A DNA stretch of 64,000 nt from Porphyra umbilicalis (GCA_002049455.2 KV918844.1:1-64000), one strand, 5' to 3'; shown: positions 15,200 through 26,272, counted from the first letter of the stretch. Translations and numbers: made by a program. Notes: a model not told the origin generated them from the sequence alone.

Positions 15200-17110
15200 C
15201 GACCGGCTTTGAATGGCCCCGCAGGATCCCACATTGCATGGCTAGAGCAGACACTCGCAGAAAGGTAGGCACCTCGGTCACACAAAAGCGACATAAGGCG
15301 CCGACAGAGCTCCTGCGGCACCGTAGTGCCGGCATGGACCACACGGCGATCCAGAGGTCAGCATGGAGCGGTCGCGCACGACATAACCACAGGCGATAGA
15401 GACCGAGCCATGTACGTCCTTGCTCGCGCAATGAGGAACGTCTGCAAGAGGTTCGAGCGGCGGCTCGTGTGCGGTGGCAAGAGGGGGGGGGCTTAAGCGA
15501 GATGGATACAATGGCTTGCGGAGGCCCTTATACTGCCGTTGAGCGGTCCGCTACCCGTCAGAAGGCGCCGTGACGGAGCTAATAGCAACAACACACTCAG
15601 CGCACGGCAGTCGAGGTTGTGGCAACACCTGGAGCACGAAGACGGAGGGTGGGCACAGTCGAGCTGGTCATGCGGTGAAGCGGTGAATTAGTGCAGTCTA
15701 TGCGAACGATGATGGTGCAGTCCAACAGTTGCGAATGACGACCACACAATCGTTGTCGACGAAGGAAGACTGTGCGCCGGCCATGTTGGTGTCCAGCCAC
15801 TGAAGAGTAAAAGCCCATTCGAGCTCATAACCGAGGGTGCCACTTTACGCAGAACACCACGTGACTGGGCAATACCCCCGGATTCCTCGGATAGAAAAAC
15901 CCGTGCCCCCGCCCGTTGTCATTTTGAACAGGACTTGATCGTCCTCGGGGAATCTGCGTGCTGTGACGCATTGGTTTTTCATTTGGATGTGCATTGAGTG
16001 CGCAATTGGGGCCGGCACTCTTGGCACATCTGACTGTCATCGCCTGCGCGCCCGCCGAGTTCTCGCGCTCCAACGCCTGGATGTTGACAAGGACGAGGCA
16101 CCTGCTGCTCGCGCGCGGACGTCTCGGACGATTCCGTGACGGTTGGTAACAGTCCAAGCGACGCACGCTGCAGTGCGCGCCGCGTGGTCGTGTATCGCGC
16201 CCCGTGCGTGGGACCATCGTCGTGCGACACGGCGCCGCACGAAGAGCTTCCACTGCTGCTGGCCGCCCTTTGCTGGACGCATCCTCTGTGGTGTACGCGG
16301 ACCACGGCGGGCGAGAGACGCTCTTCTTGTGGTCTCGCGACACCACCGCGTGTATGCCGCTTGCGCAATCGTCTGCACGGTCTGCGCCACTTGGTGGTCC
16401 CCTGTCGGCTACTGGCACGCCCCAGCCATGGCGCACGCGTGCCGCTATGGGGGGGGAGAGGGGCCGGAGGGCGAGCGCGCGTTTAAGATACGTACCGTGG
16501 TGGAAACGAAGGTGAAGAGGGCCCATCTGGGAGGACGGAAGTCGTAGGTCGGCATCGCACGAGAGGCGAGGTAATACTCCTGATGTGTCGTCTGGAGGCA
16601 CGTCGGAAGGGGCTCTTGCACGAGGGCACTGCACGGTCGTGTGGGTGGCGCTATGACAGGGCCTCGTTGCGATGCAGGGCACGCGGGGGCGGTCGACCGC
16701 CTCGCTGTTTCGCGAGCACTTGCACCCGAGCATAGTTGTTTGCCGGCGCGGGGACGGCGTTGTTGCAGCTGCTGTCCTCTGTGATGCGGGTCGCACGCCA
16801 CGAGCTATCGCATGGTAAGGCCAACAAGGCGGTGGAGCTCGCATGCACCTCTTACCGTCCGTATGCGGACCAGCCACCCTCGTGCAACATCCTCCCCGTC
16901 ACGCGACGCACGGACCAATGACCTTTTGTGCTTTCCTTGTTGCCCACTGTCTGTACATCATTCATTCACGCGCTTCTCGGACGTAGCCGTCTGGTCCAAC
17001 TGACGGACGTGCAACCTCAGCATCACAGGGCAGTCCGAGCTTGGGTGGTCTCACCGGATGGAAAGCGCGCGCACTGACCCCAGCCCCCTCGCTCCACATC
17101 CGACATGCTG
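15200..17110. other. Intergenic region, no gene recognised
   Basis: A 350-codon reverse frame (16877-15825) lacks recognisable motifs and overlaps other equally long frames. A short forward stretch from an ATG at 16672 to a donor-like GTAAGG at 16815 reads as plausible protein (47 codons) and could be a small exon. No partner exon is certain. Confidence 0.35.
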
Positions 17111-17116
17111 GGACCC

Positions 17117-17123
17117 TATAAAA
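17117..17123 (+). promoter_or_regulatory. TATA box
   Basis: TATAAAA in the context CCCTATAAAAGCACG. A start site about 30 bases downstream would leave a leader of roughly 235 nt before the ATG at 17385, the likely start of the transposase-like gene. It is the clearest core-promoter signal I saw in the window. Confidence 0.5.
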
Positions 17124-17384
17124 GCACGTGCATGGGTGCCCATCAACGCTCTCCGCAGACGATTTCCCAACCCCTCACACACCCATCACCTCGGTTGCAC
17201 TAAGACCGTGTCTTGCACGGTCTTGCCCCAGTACTGTCCTCTTCACACTACCACCTCTCCGCCTCCATCTGGCTGTCACCTTGTCTGTGTCCGAGGGGGT
17301 CCCCACCCGCTCCATTCCGTGCCCGTTCTGCTGCCTTTTTTTTACAAGACCATCCACTTAGCGCGCCACGTGCGGATCTCCCAC

Positions 17385-18280
17385 ATGTGCAAGAGCCGGT
17401 GTGCGGCGGCTGCTGCCGCGGCTTCGGTGGCGTCGCACTCCTTCATGCGCGTCCCGATGACTGCCTTGGCAATTGCGCCGGGTCCAGGTCTTCTGGATGC
17501 CGAAGAGCTGGAGGCGGACGCTCCTGCAGGTGTCGGAAGCGTCAACGCATCGCAGGACGGCGACGTCACCGGCGCTGCCGCAGTAGGTTGGGAAGCGGCG
17601 GCGAGCGTGCGCACTACGGACGGTGGCGGCGACGCGCCACGGAACCGCGACGGTGCCGGTGTCGACTCCGCCGCTCTGGCGGCGGCAGCCGACGTGCCCG
17701 CCGCGGTCGGTGGCTGCTATGCAAGGAGGCTGCAGGACCCCGACAGCTTCGACGGTAGTGCGCTCATTGGCCCGTGGATCTACGCGTCGGCGGACGATAA
17801 TGAGGACTTCGCCGCCGACGACGACCACACGATTGGTGCAGCGGCCGTGGAATTGCTTGCCGCCCTCCCAAGGCAGTGTTCTCGGCGAGCACGGCTACCC
17901 GCATTCGCGCGTACTACCTCGCCTTCCCTGCGACGTCTCCATCGATGCCTGTGGTACCGTCGTGGTGGGCGTGCCGCCCGTAGCGCTCTCGATGCCAGCT
18001 TTGCGGTGCGCTCACTGCTTCGCCCCGTCGGCAGGTGGCAGTGGCTTGACGAAGCGAGACCACATCTCTTACGCTCAGTCGCCGATCCTCTCTGAGCGCG
18101 AGGTCACGAGGGACACGAAACTGACTAGTTCTGTCTCGGCCGCATTCCCCTCAGCGTACTGCTTCCTCACGGCGACGCACCATGAGCAAAACCGCGTTCT
18201 GGCGGCGCGTCGCTGGATGCAGGTCAATATTGAGACCGGCGGGCACACTTTTGTCTCCTACTACCGCGACGTTCTGTAGG
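17385..18280 (+). CDS. Transposase-like protein, N-terminal part
   Basis: Starts at the ATG at 17385 (MCKSRC..). The first 160 codons are Ala/Asp-rich and acidic (for example SADDNEDFAADDDHTIG). Near 17870 the protein-like frame shifts by one, indicating an indel or a small intron. The second part contains CAHC and ends GGHTFVSYYRDVL, followed by GTAGGTGG, a plausible splice donor. In Plavaka transposases a similar F-x-Y-x-D-x-L segment lies shortly upstream of the first catalytic aspartate. That fits the next coding part, which resumes at 24441 after the inserted elements. Acidic N-termini are common in such transposases. The role of this part is inferred only from position. Confidence 0.4.
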
Positions 18281-18296
18281 TGGCGCCGGACCTGCT

Positions 18297-18301
18297 GGCG
18301 A
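18297..18301. repeat. Left target-site duplication of the Copia element (GGCGA)
   Basis: GGCGA directly precedes the left LTR and is repeated exactly at 23706-23710 after the right LTR. A 5-bp duplication is typical for Copia integrases. Confidence 0.9.
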
Positions 18302-18722
18302 TGTGAAGCGGGAGGTGGATAGGTGGATGCGTTGGTTTACTTGGATGGCGGTCTTGGGCCCACTAGGACTGCCTGATATACCCCCGGCGACGCCTCTGCC
18401 AGTCGCAGGGAAGACCCTCTCCCAGTGCTCCCCCAGGCACTCGCACTCTGCGCGTATGCAGGGCCTGCGGCGCACCTCCCAAAGCGGAGGATGCGCCTCC
18501 CCTGTGCTGAGCCACCCACCGCCGCACAATCCAGTCACCACGCCACGAAGAATCTCCCCGAGCTCACCGGAAGAAGGGGGCGGCTCACCAAGAGATACAC
18601 AAATTAAGTACAAGCAAGTACAAGTCATACAACAATGGAATTCAAACAGGTCCACGAGCTTGAGTCACCAAGAGCCCCCATGTCAGTATAGCTCCAATGA
18701 AATTCCCAAGCAGAGCTCAATA
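18302..18722 (-). repeat. 3' LTR of the Copia element
   Basis: 421 bp, matching the right LTR with no net length difference. It starts with TG on the forward strand; the other end is TA where the partner has CA, so one terminal base has mutated. Confidence 0.92.
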
Positions 18723-19049
18723 CTCTTCCACTTACATTAGAGTTAGTGTAGGTCCACTGGAACGGCCTGTATCGATACCGTCCCGAGCACTCCGCGCGAT
18801 TTTTGCAGTGGACGTTAACCATACCGTCCACAAAAAAGAATCGCCGTTAGTGCAAAAACAAAAGGGGCTCAGTTGACCACCGCCGACTCGGACAGCAACA
18901 TGACATACCCCAGCCGACTGTCCGGCCACCACAATTGGCCCGAACCGCCGCAAAGCCGATGCCAAACGCAAAGAGCACGCGGCCTGTCGCCTTCGTCGCT
19001 TCGCCGCAGACCTCCACCGACGGCGGAGGGGCTCAGCATGTGGAAGCAG

Positions 19050-20550
19050 GACGTGGGGCCGGCGTAGCGCCAAGGCCCGCGCTTCCCAGAACCGCGCCAA
19101 CGCCAATGACGCGCCGAAAAAAGATGAACGCTTGGGCCGGCATCGGCTTCGTCAGCCCATCAGCTGGCATGTCCACGCAAGGGAGGAAGTAGAACGTGAC
19201 CCCCCCGCCCGACACGTAGTCACGCACCATGTGGTACGCGACGTCCACGTGCTTGGTACGCTCGGTAGCTTCGGGGTTGTTGACCAAGGCGAGGAAAGCC
19301 TGGTTGTCTTTCCCCATCGGCACGGCCCCGCCATCGACAGCCGGAGCCGAGAGCAGCTTGCGTAGCCACAGAGCCTCCTTGGTTGCCATCGCGGCGACCA
19401 CGTACTCTGGTTTGGCCGTCGAGAGTGCCACAGTCGACTGGCGCTTGCTTGCCCACGCGGTGGGCCCGCCATTGAGGGTGAAGACGAAGCCTGTCGCCGA
19501 CAGACGGCCGTCGACGTCGCCCGCCAAGTCGGCGTCCACAAACCCCTGAAGCGGCTCGCTGCCGCCGTAGAACACCCCAAGGCGGGTTCTCCCGCGCAGG
19601 TAGCGCAATACCTTCTTTGCTGCCCGCATGTTGTCCTGCTCAGGGCACGACATGAACCGCGACAGCACCCCCACGGCAAAGGCGATTTTCGGCCTTGTCG
19701 TGGTGGACAGGTAGAGATAGAAGCCGACCAACTCAGCGTACCGGTTTCCCTCCTGTAGCAGGTTCTCGCCTGTTTTGGTCAGCTTGACCCCTGACGCCAT
19801 TGGCGCCTTGTTCGGGGTGGAGGTCTCCATCCCAAACTCCTCCAGCAGCGTCGCCGTGTTCTCCGAGTTGCTCAGAGTCAGCATCTTCGCCGCACGATCA
19901 CGCATGACCTTCATGCCAATGAAGTCGTTGACCTCCCCCATGTCGCATACTTCAAACTTCGCCGACACGGAGCGCTTGATGGCAGCAATCCCATCCAGCT
20001 TCTCGTCCGTCACGATAAGGTCGTCGACGTACACGAGAATGAAGACGCGCCCGTGCAAAGGGTGACAGCACTCTTAGAGGCACGGGTCCACCTTGGACCG
20101 CACTGCACCGATCTCCTTGAGCTCCTTGTCGAGCTAGATGCCTCACAGCCGCCCAGCCTTATTTGTCCCGTTGAGCGCCAGGTTAAGCGGACACATCTCC
20201 TCCACGCCCTCCGGCTCGATACCGTCGGGGAGTTTGATGTACATCTCCTGGTCCATCTTGGCGTTGAGGAAGGCCGTCTTAACGTCGACATGGTGAATCA
20301 CCCAGCCCGTGGCTGCAGCGAAAGCAAAGAGGGCCGTTTGGTAGCCGCGCAGGGCACCGGCGCCCGCGTCTCGTCACAGTCCCGCCCCGGCACTTGGTTG
20401 AAACCTTGGGCCACGAGTCGGGCCTTGTAGCGCGTCATCTTGCCCTCCGCGTCGTGCTTGATGTCAAACACGACATGCGCCTTGATGGCCTTGTGCTTCT
20501 TGTTGGTCACCTTATTCTTGGACCGGGTGCCAAGCTTCTGGTGTGCTCCC
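19050..20550 (-). other. Copia reverse transcriptase and RNase H region
   Basis: Reverse-strand coding similarity to the Copia RVT_2 domain, including the active-site block LVYVDDLIV, followed to the left by an RNase H-type region (TKHVDVAYHMVRDYV near its end). The part is recognisable in more than one piece, consistent with a decayed copy. Confidence 0.85.
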
Positions 20551-20599
20551 ACCTCCTCCTTGACTGCCTGCTTCCACCGCTACCAATCAGAACGAGCAC

Positions 20600-21990
20600 G
20601 CGCCTCCTTCTCGTTTGCCGGGGGCTTGTGCAGGTCGCAGCCCAACTCAGCCGCGTTCTTTGTACTCCTTGCAAAGTACGCCTTTGTTTCCTTCTCCCTC
20701 CATGTTACCATGGGAGCTGGCTTTCGCTTTGAGCGACGAGGCCCAGATGCGGCGCTGTCACAGGTAGCAGGTCCTTGACCGCCCGCCGAGGTCGAGCCAT
20801 CACGGCAACCCTCGACGTCCCCCTTGCTATCTTCAGCAAGGGAGAGAGGACCGACTTCGTCGTCGCTGTCAGAGGTGTCGTCGGGGGCGTCCTCGTCCTC
20901 TCGCCGGCGCTCTGCGTCGAGCATGTTCATTGCCCCTTCCGTGGCGTCATCCTTGTCGTCGTCATAGTCCGCCGTCAGCCGGGGTCCAGCGCTTGACTGG
21001 ACTGCCGACGCCTCGACCTTAGCCAGGTTCTCCTCCATCAGCACGTCTCGATTCTCGAAGACTTGGTTCGTCTCATCCTTGAGGATGCGGTAGGCCTTGC
21101 CACCGACCGTGTAGCCGACAAAATGGCCGACGTCGGTCCTTGGCGCCAGCTTGCGTTTCTGCTTCTTGGGTTTGAACGCCCACGCTTCACTCCCCCAAAC
21201 GCGAAATCCCGCGACGTTGGAGCGTCGACTCGTGAGGGCCTCCAGCAGTGTCACGTCCAGACCCGCCTTGGGGGACCGGTTGAGCACATGGGCGACGGAG
21301 GCGAACGCCTCAGCCCACAGGTCTTCCTCCGCTCCGGCATTGACCAGAGCAGCACGCACGCGCTCCATCAGTGTGCGGTTAACCCGCTCCGCTTTTCCGT
21401 TCTGCTGTGACTTGTACGGCGCCGTCGTCTCCGACGTGATGCCATTGTCCTCGTACCTTACATGTAGGTCGTTGGTGACGTTCTCGTTCGAGCCGTCATG
21501 ATAGACGCGCTTGAACTTGACCCGCGTCAGCGTCTCAAGCTGCTTGATACGCGTCTTGAGCACCTCCGGTGCCATCGTTTTTGTCTTGATTAGCGTCGTC
21601 GTGATGAGCCCCGTGGATTCCTCCAGGCCAGTCATAAAGTAGATGGAACCACCCAGCGACTCAGTGAGCGGGCCACCAATGTCGGTGTGTACCAGCTCGC
21701 ACTTCGTCGTCGCTGTCGACGAGCGGGGGCTCGGCGCCTGCACCTTTTTGCCGTCCACATATGGCACACACAAAGTGCCCATAACGCGCTTGGCGTCTGC
21801 CACTGATTAAGGTATGCCGTCGACCATTGTGGACGCCCGCTTGAGGTTCTCCAACCCCAAGAGGTTGAAACGACGGTGCCACAGCTCCGCCTGCCCAGCT
21901 ATACGCGTGGATGCCGCGTTAGCCGACGCCTTGACCGGCGTCATCTTGAGCACATTCTGCTCCAGGTCGTTCACCATGCCGACCACCGAC
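20600..21990 (-). other. Copia integrase region
   Basis: Contains the GAG-pre-integrase motif (LWHRRFNLLGLENL), the integrase core (ELVHTDIGGPL and later YKSQQNGKAERVNRTLME) and a KPKKQKRKLAPRT segment of the C-terminal region. An acidic linker then leads to the reverse transcriptase. All are characteristic of Ty1/Copia pol. Confidence 0.88.
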
Positions 21991-22149
21991 GCCTTGTCGA
22001 GCACTCCGCTCGAGCGAACAGCATCCCCGTCGCTACGGATGTAGCACGCGTTGCCGAAAAACACCACCGCACCTCGATTGTGGTCGACCGCTCGAACCGA
22101 TGGCAGGTTGCTAGTCAGGTCTGGGACGAGCATAGCCTCCCCGAGTACC

Positions 22150-22520
22150 ATGCGCGTCTTGGTGTTTCCTTTGCCAAAGTCCATGGAGACGTGGCCGTGC
22201 CCCTTGATGGGCCCCGTATCGCCGTTGGCCGAGGTGACCTCGCCTCGGCTTCCCGCCGTCCGGACGGTGATGCCCTTATCCCCGGCGGCCATGTGGTTGA
22301 TTGCGCCAGAGTCGAGCACCCAGGTTAATAACCCGCGTGTGCTGCCGTGAGCCTTGCTGCTCCGGGCATTGCCGGTGGAAGCAGTGTAGGCCAGAGTGGC
22401 ACCCGCGTGGGGCCCGCCGCCGTAGCCGCCTTCACGACCACCACTGCCGGGCTTTCCCTTGCCCTCGGCCTCGTCGTCCTTCTTCTTGTAGCAGTCGCGC
22501 TGCATGTGCCCTTTCTTGTT
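22150..22520 (-). other. Copia zinc knuckle and aspartic protease region
   Basis: Remnant of a CCHC knuckle (GHMQRDCYKKKD) followed by the retropepsin motif VLDSGAINHMA. The spacing and order fit the gag-protease junction of Copia elements. Confidence 0.8.
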
Positions 22521-22599
22521 TCAGTAGAAACACACGACCGACTTCTTGTCAAACGACTTCTTGTGCGTCGCTGCCGCAAAGGCTTGTGACTTGACACTA

Positions 22600-23127
22600 C
22601 CAGAGGGCTTGGACGCGGCCACGATAATGCTCCGCTGCTCCACTTGCAAGCCCCGACAAGACACGCAGTGCGAGCGTGTTGTCGTCCACCGGGTTGCCGA
22701 GCATGGCGAGCTCGTCCCGGATCATCTTGGCCCGCCACGCAAACTTGATGATGTTCTCGTCGTCGCCCTTCTTCAGGCTGCTCAGCTCGTCCATGAGCCG
22801 CAGCAGCTGCGCGTTGTCACGTGCTTCGAACATGACCTTGAGCGCGTCCCACGCCTCCTTGGCCGTGTCAACCGACGTGACCGTGTTGAGATGCACGGGC
22901 TTGACCGACATGTGAATGGTCGCCAGCGCCGCTTCGTTCATGGCGTCCCACGCTTCGACCACCGGGTCGGACTTCTTGGCGTCCGCGCCAGAAGCAGGGC
23001 GGTCCGTCACGACGGCCTTCCACAGCTTCTCCTTCTTGAGCGGCGCACGCTGATACACCGCCCACATCTTGTAATCGTCGTCAAGCTGCGCGAACCGCGG
23101 GACGCTAAAGCCACCGTAGTCCGACAT
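22600..23127 (-). other. Copia gag region
   Basis: Begins at an ATG at 23127 (MSDYGGFSVPRFAQLDD) and contains the Copia gag signature AKEAWDALKVMFEARD and LLRLMDELSSLKKGDDE. An upstream ATG at 23280 lies inside the primer-binding site, so it is unlikely to be the gag start. Confidence 0.85.
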
Positions 23128-23269
23128 CTTGACGACTGCGGCGCGACCAAGCACCGCACTGACGACGTCGACGGCGGTATCCGCCCGCGCGACGCCGAAA
23201 CACACCGCAACCCGAGCAACGTCGTTCGACCAGCGACCGCAGGGAAGAAGACGATGACAACCAGCGATA

Positions 23270-23284
23270 GCTGGGCCCATAACC
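23270..23284 (-). other. Primer-binding site, half-tRNA-iMet type
   Basis: Directly inside the 5' LTR the reverse strand reads GGTTATGGGCCCAG. This is complementary to the anticodon-stem region of initiator methionine tRNA (GGGCTCATAACC type) rather than to the tRNA 3' end. From memory, Drosophila copia has the same kind of site, where a cleaved 5' half of tRNA-iMet primes reverse transcription. Confidence 0.7.
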
Positions 23285-23705
23285 TGGGAAGCGGGAGGTA
23301 GATAGGTGGATGCGTTGGTTTACTTGGATGGCGGTCTTGGGCCCACTAGGACTGCCTGATACACCCTCGGCGACGCCTCTGCCAGTCGCAGGGAAGACCC
23401 TCTCCCAGTGCTCCCCCAGGCACTCGCACTCTGCGCGTGTGCAGGGCCTGCGGCGCACCTCCCAAAGCGGAGGATGCGCCTCCCCTGTGCTGTGCCGCCC
23501 ACCGCCGCACAATCCAGTCACCACGCCACGAAGAATCTCCCCGAGCTCACCGGAAGAAGGGGGCGGCTCACCAAGAGATACACAAACCAAATACAAACAA
23601 AAACAAGTCATACAACAATGGAATGCAAACAAATCTACGAGCTTGAGTCACCAAGAGCCTCCGTGTAAGTATAGCTCCAATGGAATCCCCGGCCACAGCT
23701 CGACA
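23285..23705 (-). repeat. 5' LTR of the Copia element
   Basis: 421 bp, forward strand TG...CA. It is followed by the GGCGA duplication at 23706-23710 and aligns with the left LTR at a constant offset of 4983 bp over its whole length. Confidence 0.93.
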
Positions 23706-23770
23706 GGCGAGTGCCGATTGGGTGTCTTTTGGCTTTCTGCCATCCTTCGCGTAGGACGCAGGGGCTAATA

Positions 23771-24438
23771 GAGAGCGTCGGCAAGTCAAATGTGGGTCGG
23801 CGGCGTGGATCGAGGACACGTTTCGTGCCACGTAGCAGCCGTTACCCACATTTGGAACCCATTTGTGGCTATCTGGGTCATCCGACCCACGCCAAATACC
23901 GGTCGGTGAGAACCACGTGGCCACACACGTGGCGCTAGTTGTGCCACCACCGCTCGTCTCAGCCCGGGCTTGGCGCCCACCACGGGCGCTTGTGTCTCCA
24001 TTTTCGGGTGTATCGAGAAGGCGCATCATCTTGCACCGTGCAAGCTGCCTTTGTCAACCAGCACCTTACCCCCCCGATGCCGTCACCCCCCCCCCCCCCA
24101 ACGCCCTTAACTGCCGGTGCCCCTCCATCCAAAACTCGCACTATGCCCACTACATCCCCCATCTCCATCGACCGCCGCCCTGTCATATGGTCGGCCGGGG
24201 CGTCTCTCCAAGGGGGAAGGGGTGATGGTGCTGGGGGTGGAGGTCAATTGGAAGGTGCTGCTCGCACAGAGGTCGCTGCAGTGCCGTTGCGGTAGATGTG
24301 GAGAGCTCAAATCGTGTCAACCGTTATTTGGACACTTGCCGACGCTAAATGTGGGGAAGATGTGGGTACATCCGACGTGGGTCGGCGACCCACATTCTAC
24401 CCACATTTGATACACACGCCCGACTTGCCGACGCTCTC
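23771..24438. mobile_element. TA-flanked MITE inserted in the Plavaka-like transposase
   Basis: 668 bp with 17-bp perfect terminal inverted repeats (GAGAGCGTCGGCAAGTC at 23771-23787 and its complement at 24422-24438). It is flanked by TA on both sides (23769-23770 and 24439-24440), as expected for a Tc1/mariner-type target duplication. The right end has extra subterminal inverted pieces (GACGTGGGTCGGCGACCC and repeated ATGTGGGT). No transposase is encoded. Removing it joins ..GGGGCTAATA to ATGACC.., which reads on into the transposase frame. A broken relative lies at 9033. Confidence 0.8.
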
Positions 24439-24440
24439 TA

Positions 24441-25462
24441 ATGACCCGGCCGGCCATGACGTCCCCAACGACCACGAGCGCCGCGGGTCGCTGGATGCCT
24501 ACCTGTACGTCCAGGTAGCCCGTGAGGCGCGCCGCATCCACGGGGATAACGCGCGGGTTCTGGCCATTCAGCTCCACGCGGACGACGCGCTGGTCTCCTG
24601 CAGCGGCGCCCGTTACATGTTCCCGTTACGCATGAACGTTTGAAATGTGTTGGACAATGGCGGCCAGTGGCAAACGGTCGGATACTCGCAGCACGTCTCC
24701 AAGGCGGTGGAGCGCAACGCGGCCGCGAGGCTGGCCGTAAGGGACATGCGGAACGACCTTCTCCAGCGCCGCGTGGCCGTGTCGCTGCGCACCTTCACGC
24801 GTCCTAGTGAGGAGAGCGTCACCACGCCAGTCGCAGGTCAAGGCTCCATGGTGCTCGTACCGCGCGTGGTGGGCTTGGTTGTAGACCAAGTCGAGGAGCG
24901 CAACATGGTGGCGCTCATGGGCAACCGCTGCCGGTTATATTGCTCTCCATTCTTGGAGGAGAAACAGATGAGCGGCGGAATTCTGGGTGTGCGGGCGGTG
25001 GATCGCGATTCCCTCATAACCCTTGATGCGCAGCTGGCCGCTGCTATTGTGCGTGCTGAGGACCCACGACCAAGTCGCCGACGCGCCCTTGGCCAGGAGA
25101 ACCGCGCGCTGGCGTTTGCCCCTGCCCTGCGGGCCGTTCACGGTCTCGGTACAGGGGCACACAACGTGTACCGCGTCATCTCATTCGACCTGCTTCATGT
25201 CTGGAAGCTCGTTATTCTGCGGCTCCTGGCACAGCGTCTGCCGGCGGCAATGGGGGCGTTTTGCGCTGGTCCTGGTCGCGCGCGCTGGGGCGTAGTGCGT
25301 GACACACTTGGTGCTCTGAACCTGCGCGGGTTTGAGCATGGTCCTAACTGCACCGTGATGCCATCTGCGCCAGGGTACGTTCATGTGCTGCCCGTAGAGC
25401 AGGGTGAGGAAACGACTGCTGCATCTGGATTGGGTGACGTCGCGCTGGGCAGAGAGTGCTGA
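24441..25462 (+). CDS. Plavaka-like transposase, catalytic part
   Basis: Same gene as 17385-18280, resumed after the inserted elements. The frame reads NDPAGHDVPNDHERRGSLDA, then RVLAIQLHADDALVSCSGAR; the aspartates after the LAIQLH strand are the likely first catalytic position. An in-frame TGA at 24641-24643 interrupts it, and the same frame continues NVLDNGGQWQTVGYSQHV. Then come a strand VVGLVVDQVEERNMVALMG, a cysteine pair (NRCRLYC, spacing 3) and RVISFDLLHVWKLVILRLL. This order matches Plavaka/KDZ-type transposases. The coding sequence ends at TGA 25460-25462 without the longer C-terminal part usual for the family, which may be spliced on or lost. Activity is unlikely. Confidence 0.6.
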
Positions 25463-25540
25463 TGCTTGGAGGTGTGCGGCGTGAAACCCTGCAATGCGGA
25501 GTTATACTGGGCGGCCCCAACTCCCTCACGTCAAAGCGTG

Positions 25541-25608
25541 TACTAACTCGCGTATGCCTTGTTTTTCTTTCGGAATCGGTGTATGCTCGTGTGCGTTGAT
25601 TTCTGCAG
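25541..25608 (+). promoter_or_regulatory. Intron branch point and 3' splice site
   Basis: TACTAAC at 25541-25547, an optimal branch-point sequence, is followed 54 bases later by a T-rich tract and TTTCTGCAG ending at 25608. The exon would begin at 25609. A donor-like GAG/GTGTGCGG lies just after the end of the transposase frame, so a terminal intron of that gene is possible. Confidence 0.5.
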
Positions 25609-26272
25609 CTGTTTCGTCCCCTCCTCGGAACCCCAAGCGACGATTACGGGCCGCAGCTGGCGGCTTTTTTGTGTCGTCTGGCCGATCATGGTGGACGGGC
25701 TCATCGGCGTTCCCGACACAGTCGACGCCGCCCACGCGTTGGTCGACGACGACGCCGTCGCGCCAACAGTGCGCATGCATCGCGCCCCACGCGGGACGGG
25801 CAGCACCAGCGGCGAGACGTTTAGCGACGACGACAGCTCTGCGTCCAATGCTTCTTTCGGCGCCTTGGCGAGTGACTCATGCAGTGCCTTTGACGACGGC
25901 TGGCGGTCCGTACCCGGGGACGACTCGGCCGTGGCCGACGACCATGTCGGCGTGTTGCCAAGCACCGACCTCGTCGCGTCGAGCGCGTACGCGGAGCAAT
26001 ACGGCGCGATGCCGCTCCACGACGCGTACCTGGCAATGTTCTGCCAGGCGGCGCGCCTGGGCGGTCTGCTTTTTGGCGACAACATTGCTGACACGACTGT
26101 CACTACCGAAGAGACCGTCGTTGACATGGAAGAGGCCTGCATTAAGACCGTCGAGCTCGTGTGTTCCGCCCGTTTCTGGCAAAATCCCGTGATCCAGAAA
26201 TCCCGCGATGCAGACCCGCGCAGCCGAACATTAATTGAACAGAATCGCGTTTGTTGCCTGCTTGTTCGGTAA
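25609..26272 (+). CDS. Acidic exon, unknown function
   Basis: Open to a TAA at 26270-26272. If translated as its own gene, the first good ATG is at 25688 (MVDGLIGVPDTVDAAHALV). It is rich in Asp, Ser and Ala with high third-position GC, and has a moderately hydrophobic end (CQAARLGGLLFGDNIADT, then KTVELVCSARFWQNP). It either is a final exon of the upstream transposon gene, via the splice site at 25608, or an independent gene. No domain is recognised. Its stop codon coincides with the TAA target site used by the MITE that follows, so the MITE inserted exactly at the end of this frame. Confidence 0.4.

Larger units (their letters stand above)
18302..23705 (-). mobile_element. Ty1/Copia LTR retrotransposon, full-length but broken
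   Basis: A 5404-bp element in reverse orientation. It has two 421-bp LTRs, a perfect 5-bp target-site duplication, a primer-binding site next to the 5' LTR (right side) and a short polypurine tract next to the 3' LTR (left side, about 18723-18733). The internal parts run in Copia order from right to left: gag, zinc knuckle, protease, integrase, reverse transcriptase, RNase H. The order integrase before reverse transcriptase places it in Copia rather than Gypsy. The LTRs differ at about 30 of 421 positions by hand count (roughly 93% identical), so the insertion is old rather than recent. The coding region is broken in several places, about four or five. It is a fossil copy sitting inside a Plavaka-like DNA transposon. 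Confidence 0.93.
17100..25462 (+). mobile_element. Plavaka-like DNA transposon, split by two later insertions
   Basis: The coding parts flanking the Copia element and the MITE appear to belong to one transposase gene: an N-terminal part at 17385-18280 and a catalytic part at 24441-25462. The host element is older than both insertions. Outer terminal inverted repeats were not identified, so the ends given are those of the promoter and the last coding codon. Plavaka elements are cut-and-paste transposons best known from fungi. The assignment rests on the order of motifs rather than on an alignment, so a related KDZ/CMC-type superfamily is possible. Confidence 0.5.

Noticed and set aside
15825-16877. 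A 350-codon reverse frame as a gene
   Set aside because: No motif, poor composition and several overlapping frames of similar length.
24441-25462. Grouping the two large transposases (24.4 kb and 54.6 kb) in one family
   Set aside because: Their motif blocks differ (LHADD and CRLYC versus GLDKGG, WTGDLAF and CVFC), so I keep them as separate superfamilies.
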